Under the pieces are notes generated by a model. That model ran no database searches. It saw only the letters and a list, made by a program, of their open reading frames with translations, and had not been told where the DNA came from. Below are positions 25,267 to 34,116 of a DNA stretch of 64,000 nucleotides, in pieces; position 1 is the stretch's first letter; every line of letters begins with the position of its first letter. The translations under genes and the position numbers were made by a program. Location of the stretch: NCBI GenBank assembly GCA_963761985.1, contig CAVXIT010000003.1:1-64000 (forward strand). The letters run 5' to 3'. This DNA comes from JACCTH01 sp963761985. Its GTDB lineage: Bacteria; Actinomycetota; Acidimicrobiia; Spongiisociales; ZC4RG35.

Positions 25267-26451
25267 ATGACAATCACCAATGTCGCGTTACTGGGCTCCA
25301 AATTCATGGGACGGGCCCACTCCAACGCGTGGATGAGTGTTGGGAAGTTCTTCCCCGACGCTGGCCCGGCTGCCCTCCATACGGTCGCGGCCCGCAACGC
25401 CGAGGACCTCGAGAAGTTCGCAGCTACCTGGGGTTGGTCATCGTGGACCACCGATTGGCACGCCGCGGTCACCAATCCCGAGGTCGACCTGGTCGACGTG
25501 GCCACACCTAACGACCTCCATGCCGAGCAGGCGATCGCCGCCCTGGAAGCGGGCAAGCATGTCGCCTGTGAGAAACCACTCGCGGCCACCCTCGAAGGCG
25601 CAAAGCAAATGGCTGACGCGGCGGCAAGGTCCAAAGGCAAGGCTTTCGCCTGGTACATGTACCGGCGAGTGCCGGCGCTGGCATTGGCCCATCGCATTGT
25701 GCGTGACGGCGCCCTCGGTCGGATCTACCAAACCCGGGCCGCGTATCTCCAAAGCTGGGGAGGGCCCGAGACCCCGCTCCTGTGGCGGTTTCAGGGTGAG
25801 GTGGCCGGATCGGGTGCACATGGGGATCTCAATGCCCACATCATCGACGCGGTTCGATTCGTGACCGGCGAGGAGATCGTCACGGTCGAAGGTGCCATCG
25901 AGCACACCTTCATCGAGGAGCGAGCAATCCTCGAAGGTGATCGGGGAGGGGAGATCGCCGGAGCAGGGGCAGCAACATCAGGGGCTACCGGGAAGAGCAC
26001 CGTTGATGATGCCGTGCTCTTCATTGGCCGGCTGTCCGGAGGCGGGCTGGCCAGCTTCGAAGCGACCAGGCTGGCGACTGGTTATCACAACGCCAACCGA
26101 ATCGAGATCCACGGCGAAGGAGGCGCTCTCCGGTTCGACTTCGAGCGGATGAACGAGCTCGGTTTCTACGACCTCAGGGGCGAGTCCGCCACCCAGGGTT
26201 GGACGACCATCGATGTAACTAGGGGTGGCGACGGCCACCCCTACGCCGATGCATGGTGGCCAGCCAGCCACGGACTCGGCTACGAGAACACCTTCGTCAA
26301 CCAGGCCGCCGACATGCTCAGGGCGATAGGAGGAGGCGAGCCTGTGGTTCCCTTACCCGACTTTGCCGATGCCCTCGAGACCCAAAAGGTCCTGGCTGCG
26401 GCGATCATGTCTGCACGCGAACACGCTCCTGTCGACGTCACGAAACTCTGA
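25267..26451 (+). CDS. Gfo/Idh/MocA family dehydrogenase
   Basis: A 394-residue NAD(P)-dependent oxidoreductase acting on sugars, inositols or sugar acids. The N-terminal Rossmann fold opens with NVALLGSKFMGRAHSNAW, then DLVDVATPNDLHAEQAIAAL and the family lysine motif ACEKPLA. The C-terminal sheet domain has WRFQGEVAGSGAHGDLNAHI, with the His/Asp pair that positions the substrate, and IEIHGEGGALRFDFERMNEL. A low-complexity Gly/Ala insertion (about residues 222-240) is unusual. It lies 30 bases after the importer and 21 bases before an isomerase, so it probably performs an early oxidation of the imported compound. Confidence 0.9.
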   Translation: MTITNVALLGSKFMGRAHSNAWMSVGKFFPDAGPAALHTVAARNAEDLEKFAATWGWSSWTTDWHAAVTNPEVDLVDVATPNDLHAEQAIAALEAGKHVACEKPLAATLEGAKQMADAAARSKGKAFAWYMYRRVPALALAHRIVRDGALGRIYQTRAAYLQSWGGPETPLLWRFQGEVAGSGAHGDLNAHIIDAVRFVTGEEIVTVEGAIEHTFIEERAILEGDRGGEIAGAGAATSGATGKSTVDDAVLFIGRLSGGGLASFEATRLATGYHNANRIEIHGEGGALRFDFERMNELGFYDLRGESATQGWTTIDVTRGGDGHPYADAWWPASHGLGYENTFVNQAADMLRAIGGGEPVVPLPDFADALETQKVLAAAIMSAREHAPVDVTKL

Positions 26452-26472
26452 ACTCGCAATGGAGGAGACCCA

Positions 26473-27717
26473 ATGAGCACCGCCGCACCCTTCGAACCAA
26501 CCTTCATGCCCGTAGGCGTACTCACCGCGGCTCTCCAAGAGCTCACACCTCGCGAGAAGCGGGACCCCGATCCTGACCTGGCCATCGAGGAGTGGCTCCA
26601 GTTCGCATCAGAGTTGGGCGCCGACTGTATTGAGCTTTCAGCCGCGGTTCATCCCGATCTTGCCGACATCCCACCGGAAGCGATGCTGGATCCCGTCGCC
26701 AACACCCTCGACCTGCGCCAGCCTTTCGATAAGAACCGGGCTCGTCGGGTCCAAGCTGGGATCGACGCCACGGGAGTACAGATCGTCGACGTCGCATATT
26801 TTGACAACCTTCTGCATCAGGATCCTGATATTCGTCGCCAGAAGCACGACTTCATGTTGCGGGTCATGGACACCGCAGTTCTGTTGGGGGCACCGGCGGT
26901 GGCCGGGTTCGTGGGCCGCGATCAGACGAAATCGATGGATCAGAACCTGCTCGAGTACGAGGAGAGCTTCATCCCATTGTTGAAGGCGGCCAAGGACCGG
27001 GGCCTCAAGTATCGAGTGGAGCAGTGCCCGATGCCTGGTTGGACCCCGAGCGACAATTACCACAACAACATCGGCTACACACCCGCGATGTGGATTGCCC
27101 TCCACAAGATTGCGGAGAAACACGGCGTCGGTGATCAGTTCAGAGTCCACTACGACCCGTCCCACTCGATCCTGATGGGCCAGGACACCCGGTCGATGTT
27201 TCAGTATCTCGCGGACGAGGGCTATGGATTCTTGATTGGTGGCCTCCATGTCAAGGGTCAGGTAATCGACAGCCGCGGGGTATCGGCCTGGGGCTACGGA
27301 GGGCAAACAGTTCAGCGTGGCGACTGGGTCGACGGCGAGATCTCCCCGAATCCTGCCGATCACGCCAATGCTTGGCTCATCCAGACAGTGTTGGCCGAGC
27401 ATGAACTGCCGGGCACTGCAAAGCACGATCCGCTCGCGTATCTCCAGAACCGTACTGTCGACTGGCTCGACCATCAGCTTGCACTCCGCGAGCTGCTGGA
27501 CCTCGACGTAGCTACAACCCCCCTAATCGTTGAGCACGAGTACCCGCGCGCCCGTGTTCAGGAGAAGGCCGACCTACAGCCGATCCTTAAAGGCTCGATT
27601 GCGTTCACCCGCTATATCGATCAGGCGGCTGCAGCCATGTACTCCTTGCAGAACGAGGTGCTCGCGGCTCAGGGCATTCCCGTCCAGGGGGTTGGCCGGG
27701 AGGCGTATCGAAGTTGA
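26473..27717 (+). CDS. Sugar phosphate isomerase/epimerase-like TIM barrel (long form)
   Basis: A 414-residue xylose-isomerase-like TIM barrel, about 120 residues longer than usual epimerases. Visible ligand-bearing segments are DCIELSAAVHPD, AGFVGRDQTKSMDQNLLEYE, KYRVEQCPMPGW (Glu), RVHYDPSHSILMGQD (Asp/His) and GLHVKGQVIDSRGV (His). A helical extension with DWLDHQLALRELLDLDVATT and IVEHEYPR follows. A GGAGGA ribosome site precedes ATG 26473. It is the last gene of the rightward operon and faces the dehydratase at 27744. Isomerisation of the dehydrogenase product is the likely role; the substrate is unknown. Confidence 0.87.
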   Translation: MSTAAPFEPTFMPVGVLTAALQELTPREKRDPDPDLAIEEWLQFASELGADCIELSAAVHPDLADIPPEAMLDPVANTLDLRQPFDKNRARRVQAGIDATGVQIVDVAYFDNLLHQDPDIRRQKHDFMLRVMDTAVLLGAPAVAGFVGRDQTKSMDQNLLEYEESFIPLLKAAKDRGLKYRVEQCPMPGWTPSDNYHNNIGYTPAMWIALHKIAEKHGVGDQFRVHYDPSHSILMGQDTRSMFQYLADEGYGFLIGGLHVKGQVIDSRGVSAWGYGGQTVQRGDWVDGEISPNPADHANAWLIQTVLAEHELPGTAKHDPLAYLQNRTVDWLDHQLALRELLDLDVATTPLIVEHEYPRARVQEKADLQPILKGSIAFTRYIDQAAAAMYSLQNEVLAAQGIPVQGVGREAYRS

Positions 27718-27743
27718 CCGATCGCGTTGATGCGTGGACGGCT

Positions 27744-29485
27744 TCAGTGCGAGTCACGGCTGACCTTGTCCCCGCTGGCGCCCACCAGGAAGTCGAGGTC
27801 GGCGCCAGTGTCGGCCTGCATGACGTGATCGATATAAAGCTTTTCCCAGCCGCGAGTGGGAGCGGCGTAGGCGACACCGCTGGCGAGGCTTTGTGTTCGC
27901 GACTGCAGCTCTCCATCAGTGACGTCGAAAGTCAGCGAACGGTTCTCCACATCGAGCCGGATGATGTCGCCGGTACGCACCAAGGCGAGAGGTCCACCGG
28001 CAGCTGCTTCCGGGGCCACATGCAAGATGACGGTGCCGTACGCCGTCCCACTCATGCGAGCGTCGCTGATCCGGACCATGTCCCGCACGCCTTGCTCGAG
28101 GAGTTTGCGAGGCAAGGGCATGTTGCCAACCTCGGGCATGCCCGGATATCCCTTCGGGCCACATCCACGAAGTACGAGCACTGATTCAGCGGTCACGTCG
28201 AGGTCCGGTTCGTCGATGCGCGCCCTCAAGTCTTCGATGCTCTCGAAGACGACCGCCGGGCCGACGTGCTGAAGGAGCTCAGGAGTCGCCGCTCCAGGTT
28301 TGATGATCGCCCCCCGGGGCGCGAGGTTCCCGCGAAGGACGGCGATGCCTGCGTCGGGCACAAGCGGGGTTTCCCTGGGGAGGATCACCGTCTCGTCGTA
28401 CACGGGACAGTCATCGAGATAGTCGACGAGCGGAATGCCCGTCACCGTGATCGGCTCAGGGTGGAGGAGATCTTTGATTTGGGCGAGCAGTGCGAGCACG
28501 CCCCCGGCTCGATACAAATCATCCATCAGGAACTGCCCCGTAGGCTGCAAATTCGCCATCACAGGGACTTCGCGCCCCTCGGCGTCGAAATCTTCCAGCG
28601 TGAGGTCGACTCCCAGCCGCCCAGCAATCGCTAGGAGGTGAACGACGGAGTTCGTCGAGCCCCCGACCGCGGCGACAGCGACGATTGCGTTGAGGAGCGC
28701 CTCCTTGGTGATGATGTCGCTGGGCCTGCGATCCTGGGCCACCATGTCGACGATGAGGCGGCCAGTCTCGTGGGCAAGAACGAGCAACCTCGAGTCTGCC
28801 GCCGGGGTGCCTGCGAAACCGGGGATCGTCATTCCCAGAGCCTCTGCAACGACTGCCATCGTCGAAGCCGTGCCCATGGTGTTGCAATGGCCCTTGCTTC
28901 GGATCATCGACCCCTCGGACTGGATGAAGTGTTCGTTGGTGACCTTTCCGGCTTTGGCTTCCTCGCTCAAGCGCCATACGTCAGTTCCACAGCCGAGCGC
29001 TTTTCCCCGGAAGTGCCCGGTCAGCATCGGCCCACCCGGAATGACCACCGCGGGCAGGTTCACCGATGCGGCCGCCATCAAGAGCGCCGGGATGGTCTTG
29101 TCACACCCGCCCAGCAGGACCAGCCCGTCGATCGGATTGGCACGGAACATTTCCTCCATAGCCATCGCGGCCAGGTTCCTCCACAGCATGGCGGTCGGCT
29201 TGACTTGAGTCTCGCCGAGAGAGACCACGGGAAGGTTGTAGGGAACGCCACCCGCCTCCCAGACGCCGAGCTTGACGGAATCGGCGACTTCGTTCAGGTG
29301 CATGTTGCACGGTGTCAGGTCCGACGCGGTGTTCGCGATCGCGATCTGCGGTTTGGTGGCATCAAGCGCATTGTCGGGCAATCCGCGCCGCATCCACGCC
29401 CGATGGATGTATGCGTTCCTGTCCTGTCCCTCATACCAGTCCGCGTCTTCGAAGGTGACCCACCATGATTCCCTCGCGTTCCATT
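27744..29485 (-). CDS. IlvD/Edd family sugar-acid dehydratase (one frame break near the 5' end)
   Basis: An Fe-S dehydratase of about 580 residues. The three cluster cysteines are in LTPCNMHLN, LLGGCDKTIPALLMA and SKGHCNTMGTASTMA; AAVGGSTNSVVHLLA, LRGCGPKGYPGMPE and DARMSGTAYGT complete the family pattern. The divergence from true IlvD and the neighbours (FAH hydrolase, lactonase remnant, Zn dehydrogenase) suggest a pentonate/hexonate dehydratase making a 2-keto-3-deoxy acid. The frame from position 29393 lacks an N-terminus. One extra G in a GGG run near 29472 separates it from the ATG at 29485; removing it restores MERESWWVTFEDADWYEGQD, as expected for this family. Confidence 0.87.
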
Positions 29486-29541
29486 AGTCTGAATCACTGT
29501 CTATTAGCACGTCCGGTCTCTGGCGACTAAGCACGAGGAAG

Positions 29542-29891
29542 ATGAAGACCTTTACGGCTTCCGCCGCCACTCCACCGGGATACGAATTGGCCGAAGGCGT
29601 CATCTGGGACGATGCAGACCGGCTCGTGCGTGGGGTCAACGTTTGGGCAGGTGAGATCCTGTCCGCAGCCTTTGAAGCCGGCTTATTGACGCCACCCAAG
29701 CATCTTGTCCGGGATTCGTCGGTCCGGAGTTGGACACTCTGGCCATCACGACCGCGACCGAGGGCCTCAGCCATGACACCGGGGACGCATCAGGCGCCAT
29801 CTTCCTCGCCGATGTCGGCGTGCGGGGAGTTCCCGAGAGCCGATGGCGCGAAGGTACCAGCAGTCCCAGCTGGACCCCTACTCGCGTTTAA
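29542..29891 (+). pseudogene. SMP-30/gluconolactonase gene with a large internal deletion
   Basis: The first 40 codons encode TASAATPPGYELAEGVIWDD, matching the start of the intact SMP-30 protein at 48467 (YELAEGPVWD). After about position 29715 the frame changes and encodes FVGPELDTLAITTATEGLS to 29891, matching that protein's end (FVGPNLDTLLITTARENLS). The roughly 180 residues between, including the metal-binding Asn and Asp residues, are missing. An intact enzyme would hydrolyse sugar lactones to acids, which fits the neighbouring dehydratase and FAH hydrolase. The lost middle means this copy cannot be active, so the lactone step must be done by another protein or spontaneously. Confidence 0.75.
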
Positions 29892-29918
29892 GGCGTAACT
29901 GGAACGAGAAATCACACC

Positions 29919-30791
29919 ATGAGACTCGTCAGAGTTGGGCCGATCGGCGCGGAGACTCCTGGAGCCCTCATCGACGAGGACATGTTCATCGACTTGTCCG
30001 ACGTCGTCGATGACTACAACGAGGCATTCTTCGCGTCCGGGGCCATCAGCACCCTCGCCGCCGTCATTGGCGAACGGCAGGCAGCCGGGCAAGCGAGGCC
30101 GCTCGGCAACCGCCGCTTCGGAGCACCCTTCGCACGCCCCCATCAGCTGCTCGCCATCGGGCTCAACTACAGCGACCACGCCGCCGAGACCGGACAGGCG
30201 GTTCCAGCCGAGCCGATCATTTTCAACAAGGCCCCGAACACAGTTGTCGGGCCGGATGACGACGTGATAATTCCCCGCGGTAGCACCAAGACAGATTGGG
30301 AGGTCGAGCTCGGGGTCGTCATTGGCTCCCACGTTTCCTACCTGGCCGACGAATCCGAGGCTAAAGCCGCAATCGCAGGGTTCGTTTTGGTGAACGATGT
30401 GAGCGAACGGGAATGGCAAATGGAGCGAGGCGGCCAGTGGGTCAAGGGTAAATCGGCGCCCACGTTTAACCCCGCAGGTCCCTACCTCGTGACAGCCGAT
30501 GAGGTCCCCGACATCCTCGCGTTAGACATGTGGCTCGACGTCGACGGGGTGCGGCGTCAGACCGGCTCAACCTCGAGGATGATCTTCAGCCCGACCTACA
30601 TCGTCCATTATCTCAGCCAGTTCCTTGCCCTCGAGCCGGGCGACCTGATCAACACCGGCACCCCTCCAGGTGTGGGGCTCGGAATGAACCCGCCGGTGTT
30701 CCTCCGCGGTGGCGAGACGATGACATTGGGTATCACACACTTGGGCACCCAGACGCAGCGGGTCATTGCCCATCCCGACGCCGCACTTTGA
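29919..30791 (+). CDS. Fumarylacetoacetate hydrolase family protein
   Basis: A 290-residue FAH-fold enzyme. The catalytic domain starts at LLAIGLNYSDHAAETGQ and shows the metal-binding acidic residues in TDWEVELGVVIG (Glu, Glu) and LVNDVSERE (Asp), then KSAPTFNPAGPYLV and INTGTPPGVGLGMNPPVFL. Close relatives cleave or isomerise acylpyruvates; in the non-phosphorylative L-fucose/L-rhamnose pathway such an enzyme hydrolyses a 2,4-diketo-3-deoxy acid. Next to a sugar-acid dehydratase and dehydrogenases that role is plausible but not proven. Its stop shares a base with the ATG of the next gene (TGATG). Confidence 0.9.
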   Translation: MRLVRVGPIGAETPGALIDEDMFIDLSDVVDDYNEAFFASGAISTLAAVIGERQAAGQARPLGNRRFGAPFARPHQLLAIGLNYSDHAAETGQAVPAEPIIFNKAPNTVVGPDDDVIIPRGSTKTDWEVELGVVIGSHVSYLADESEAKAAIAGFVLVNDVSEREWQMERGGQWVKGKSAPTFNPAGPYLVTADEVPDILALDMWLDVDGVRRQTGSTSRMIFSPTYIVHYLSQFLALEPGDLINTGTPPGVGLGMNPPVFLRGGETMTLGITHLGTQTQRVIAHPDAAL

Positions 30792-31813
30792 TGCGGGCTC
30801 TCGTCGTCACCGGCCCCAGGTCTGCGTCCGTTCAGGACGTGCCGGCGCCTGTTCCCAGTCCAGGTGAACTTCTCGTCGACGTCGAGCGGGTCGGCATCTG
30901 CGGGACGGACGTAGAGCTGTACACGGGCGAGATGGCGTATTTCGGGCAAGGTGTAACGCATTTCCCCCTTCGACTTGGCCACGAGTGGACCGGGCGCGTG
31001 GTGGCAACCGGTTCGCTCCATGATGAGGCCTGGCTGGGCCGACGCGTCACGGGAGACACGATGCTCGGCTGCGGGCGTTGCGAATATTGCCTCGCCGGCA
31101 CCCACCACGTCTGTCCCAATCGATACGAGGTCGGCATTCGGGACGGTTGGGCGGGTGCCCTCGCCGAACAGATGGTCGTACCGGCGAAGTTTGCCCACGC
31201 TATCCCCGAGAACGTCACGGTCACATCTGCTGCTCTCGTCGAGCCCGCGGCCAACTCGCTCCGGGCTGTGCGGGCTGCGAACTACCGGCCGGGGCAGGAC
31301 CTGCTGATCCTCGGATCGGGAACCATCGGGCTGCTTGCCGCCCAGTTTGCGGTCGCAGAGGGGTTCGATGTGCATGTCGCTGGAGTGAGACCCAAGTCCC
31401 TGGAGTTGGCTCGGGAGCTTGGCGTGCCTCAAACGATTCAGATCGATGCTCTCCACAAGGCCCCGGATGACCGGTTCGATGCGGTGATCGACTGCACCAG
31501 CAGTGACTTCAGCCCGGGGCTAGCCGTTCGGCTCGTGAAGCCGGCAGGTCGAGTCGTCTTCATCGGACTTTCTCCAACGCCGAGTCTCATCGACACGCGA
31601 GCAGTCGCCTTGAAGGACGTCACAGCGGTCGGGATCCTCTCCGGGTCTTCTGGTCTCGACGGTGCAATCGCCTCGTTCGCCGACGGCTCTGTGCGTCCTG
31701 ATGCCATCGTCAGTGAGGTGGTGCGGTTGGAAGACGTGCCAGCCCGGCTAGATGGACTACGCGGGTCGGACGCGGGACCTGGACCGAAGGTTCACGTCGA
31801 CCCACGACTGTGA
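30791..31813 (+). CDS. Zinc-dependent medium-chain alcohol dehydrogenase
   Basis: A 340-residue zinc MDR of the sorbitol/threonine dehydrogenase type. Catalytic zinc ligands are in VGICGTDVELY (Cys) and LRLGHEWTG (His/Glu); the structural zinc loop CGRCEYCLAGTHHVC is complete. The Rossmann part has LLILGSGTIGLLAAQFA. It starts at ATG 30791 overlapping the FAH stop by one base, so it is co-translated with it. It likely oxidises a polyol or hydroxy acid in the same pathway (for example a 2-keto-3-deoxy acid or an aldose). Confidence 0.9.
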   Translation: MRALVVTGPRSASVQDVPAPVPSPGELLVDVERVGICGTDVELYTGEMAYFGQGVTHFPLRLGHEWTGRVVATGSLHDEAWLGRRVTGDTMLGCGRCEYCLAGTHHVCPNRYEVGIRDGWAGALAEQMVVPAKFAHAIPENVTVTSAALVEPAANSLRAVRAANYRPGQDLLILGSGTIGLLAAQFAVAEGFDVHVAGVRPKSLELARELGVPQTIQIDALHKAPDDRFDAVIDCTSSDFSPGLAVRLVKPAGRVVFIGLSPTPSLIDTRAVALKDVTAVGILSGSSGLDGAIASFADGSVRPDAIVSEVVRLEDVPARLDGLRGSDAGPGPKVHVDPRL

Positions 31814-31871
31814 TATGCACGAGAGGAGGGCCACACGAGGATCGATCCGACCCCTGACGGCGCCGTCGCAG

Positions 31872-31985
31872 ATGGCGGCCGACTCGTCGGGGCCGACCGG
31901 CGGCACGCTCGGCGGGACGATGGACACACCGAGTTCCCCAAAGTACATGTACGTCGATTACGTCAGGGTCTATCAGCGCGGTTGA
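31872..31985 (+). pseudogene. Remnant of a glycoside hydrolase family 16 C-terminus
   Basis: The frame ending at TGA 31983-31985 encodes GPTGGTLGGTMDTPSSPKYM followed by YVDYVRVYQRG. This closely resembles the end of GH16 laminarinase/beta-glucanase proteins (GGTLGG.., MYVDYVRVYQ). Nothing upstream encodes the catalytic domain, because the zinc dehydrogenase gene ends at 31813. I read it as the last 35 or so codons of a lost GH16 gene, left by deletion or insertion of the neighbouring cluster. Confidence 0.6.
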
Positions 31986-32211
31986 CCGGGCTCAATGACT
32001 CTCGTCACCCATGCATCCGGGACCTCCGAGGCGCACGCCGAGTTGCTGAATGATCCCGATTCGGAAACTTGCGCCACGATCGTCCAGCCTGGACTGTTGT
32101 GTTGTTTACCCTTGGTGGAACGAATGAGTTCATCTTCCGTTAAAAGGAAGAAGTCCGCGGTGCAGCCCATCAAAGACCACGCAAATTGCCTCACCAGGGA
32201 AGGTTTCGGCG
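31986..32211. other. Non-coding stretch between the GH16 remnant and the cNMP-binding gene
   Basis: Together with the preceding remnant this forms a gap of about 400 bases without an intact gene. An open frame from 31995 to 32261 exists but has no family resemblance and overlaps the next gene, so I do not call it. It must contain the promoter of the gene at 32212, but I see no convincing -35/-10 pair. Confidence 0.4.
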
Positions 32212-32631
32212 ATGCTGGACGATCATCTCAATCTGCTCGCCCTGCTTCCTCTTTTTGCTGACCTGCCGACGCACGAGTTGGAGCGGATTGCGGCTGACCT
32301 GGAGGAAGCGGTGTTCCCGGCCGGTCAGAAAGTGCTTCGCGAAGGGATCGGGGGACCCCATCTTTACGTGATCCTCGACGGCGAAGTAGCCGTGCTGATC
32401 AACGGTGTTGAGCGGGCTCGCCTGGGTCGGGGCGACTTCTTTGGTGAAATTGCCGCTCTCCTCGGGGGACTGCCCAGCGCCGAGGTCGTCGCCGTCGACA
32501 AACCGGTCCGCTGTCTTTCGCTGCCAGTCGATCGCATCGAAGAGTTCTTGCTCGACCACCCACGGGTCATGTTTCGGATGCTTCAGGCCGAGGCGCGAAG
32601 GTTGCAAGCAACCAATCAATGGCGGACCTAA
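32212..32631 (+). CDS. Cyclic nucleotide-binding domain protein
   Basis: A 139-residue stand-alone cNMP-binding beta-roll (LLALLPLFADLPTHELERIA, FPAGQKVLREGIGGPHLYVI and LDGEVAVLINGVE) without an HTH. The phosphate-binding cassette GDFFGEIAALLGGLPSAEVV keeps the Gly-Glu pair, but the Arg that normally precedes Ser-Ala is replaced by Pro (LPSAEV rather than PRSATV). Binding of cAMP/cGMP may therefore be weak, altered or lost. The next gene starts inside its last codons (ATG 32619), so it may act as a regulatory partner of that flavoprotein, an arrangement also seen with thioredoxin-reductase-like enzymes carrying cNMP domains. Confidence 0.85.
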   Translation: MLDDHLNLLALLPLFADLPTHELERIAADLEEAVFPAGQKVLREGIGGPHLYVILDGEVAVLINGVERARLGRGDFFGEIAALLGGLPSAEVVAVDKPVRCLSLPVDRIEEFLLDHPRVMFRMLQAEARRLQATNQWRT

Positions 32632-34116
32632 GCGCTGCCCGCCCCCATCCACCCGGCGAGTATCCAATCTCGATCATCGGAAGTGGACCCGGGGGGCTGC
32701 AGATGGCGTACCTACTCCGCAAGCTCGGACTCGGCTTCGCCCACATTTCTCGCGACCCGGAGCCGGGAGGGATGTTTCGGACCTTGCCGGTCTTCGATCG
32801 GTGTCTGTCATGGTCCAAGCCGACCCCTCCGGCCGGGCCTGGCGTTCGGGAGAACGAGTGGTACGACTGGAACCTCCTGCTGGCCGACCCTGCCGATCAG
32901 GTGTTGGTGACTGACTTGATGGACTCGCCCGGTATCTACCCGAGTCGCCAGCAACTCCGCCAGGCCCTCGTCGCATTCACGGAGCGAGCCAGGCTGGAGA
33001 TTCGTCATGAATGCCAGTGGATCGGAACTCGCCGCGAAGAGAACGGCTTCGTTCTCGAAACGACCGAAGGGGAGTATCGGAGCAAGGTGGTGATCCTCGC
33101 CACCGGGATGTCGCTCCCGTGGCGTCCAAAGGTACGCGGTATTGACCATGCCATCGGGTATGCGGATGTGGGCGATCCCGCCGCCTACGCGAATCGCCGA
33201 GTCCTGATAGTCGGCAAAGAAAATTCAGGCTTCGAGATCGCCGACCAACTTTTGCCCCATGCAAGTCAGGTGATCGTCACAGGACCCGGACCAACCCGTT
33301 TCACTATCACCACCAGGTCGTTTGCCGGATCCCGGGTTCGCTTGGGCCAGGCATACGAGGACCACGTGGTCGGGGGAGGTTCGGCTGTTCTCGACGCCTC
33401 CCTCGACTCGATCCAGCTGCGATTCCGGCCAGCTGATCGCCGAACTGCGGGTGGGCGAAGAAGGTCGGCCGCTTCGGTTATTCGTGGACGACATCGTGGC
33501 CGCCACCGGATTCACCGCCGAGCTGGGTGATCTGCGAGATCTCGGCCTCCAAACCTTCGCCCGCGATCGCCTGCCCGCCCAGACTCCTTTCTGGGAGAGC
33601 ACGAGCATGCCCGGGATCTACTTCGCGGGCACCCTCACCCAGGGAGCCCGGGGCCTGCGCAAGCATGGGTTGCCCAGCACTTCGGTTTCGATCCAAGGTT
33701 TCCGCTACAACGCGGCGGTCCTCGCCCGGCACATCGCCGAGCGCCACTTCGGCATCGAACCGCCGAGAACCACGATCGACTCAGCGCAACTTGGAGCTTT
33801 CGTCCTTCGCGTCGCCAGCCGGTCGGCCGGCCTCATGAGCCAGAAGGGATACCTGGCGCAGGTGATCGCGAGGGAGGACGGCGACCTGATCGACCTGGGT
33901 TTGCAACCTCTCGCGGCGTTTCTCGACGGCGAAGGAACGGCACTGGCCGTCACGATCGAAGCGGGGCCGGACCGAACGATCCAACCGGTGGTATATCTCC
34001 GCCAGGGCGCAAAAGTCAGCGAGCACCTCATCGACGCCCACCCCCTCAATAACTACGAATCGGACGATCACGCCCGCCAGCTTGATTCGATCCTGGCCGA
34101 CTGGGTGCCTACCTAG
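32619..34116 (+). CDS. FAD/NAD(P)-dependent oxidoreductase (flavin monooxygenase-like), one frame break
   Basis: Combined translation gives about 500 residues. The FAD-binding loop is ISIIGSGPGGLQMAYLLRKL; GIYPSRQQLRQAL and VVILATGMSLPWRP follow, and the second dinucleotide site is RVLIVGKENSGFEIADQLL. After a frame change near 33418 the protein continues with FVDDIVAATGFTAELGDL, IYFAGTLTQGARGLRKHGLP and a C-terminal domain of about 130 residues. The layout resembles NAD(P)-binding flavin monooxygenases that oxidise organic substrates. The last 8 bases overlap the convergent cyclase/ATPase gene. Both halves are intact, so a single sequence error is the simplest explanation of the break. Confidence 0.8.

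Noticed and set aside
27744..29485. Annotation as IlvD of branched-chain amino acid synthesis
   Set aside because: Sequence details and neighbours (FAH hydrolase, lactonase remnant, sugar dehydrogenases) fit a sugar-acid dehydratase better.
31995..32261. 88-codon frame upstream of the cNMP-binding gene
   Set aside because: No family resemblance, no ribosome site, and overlap with a well-supported gene.
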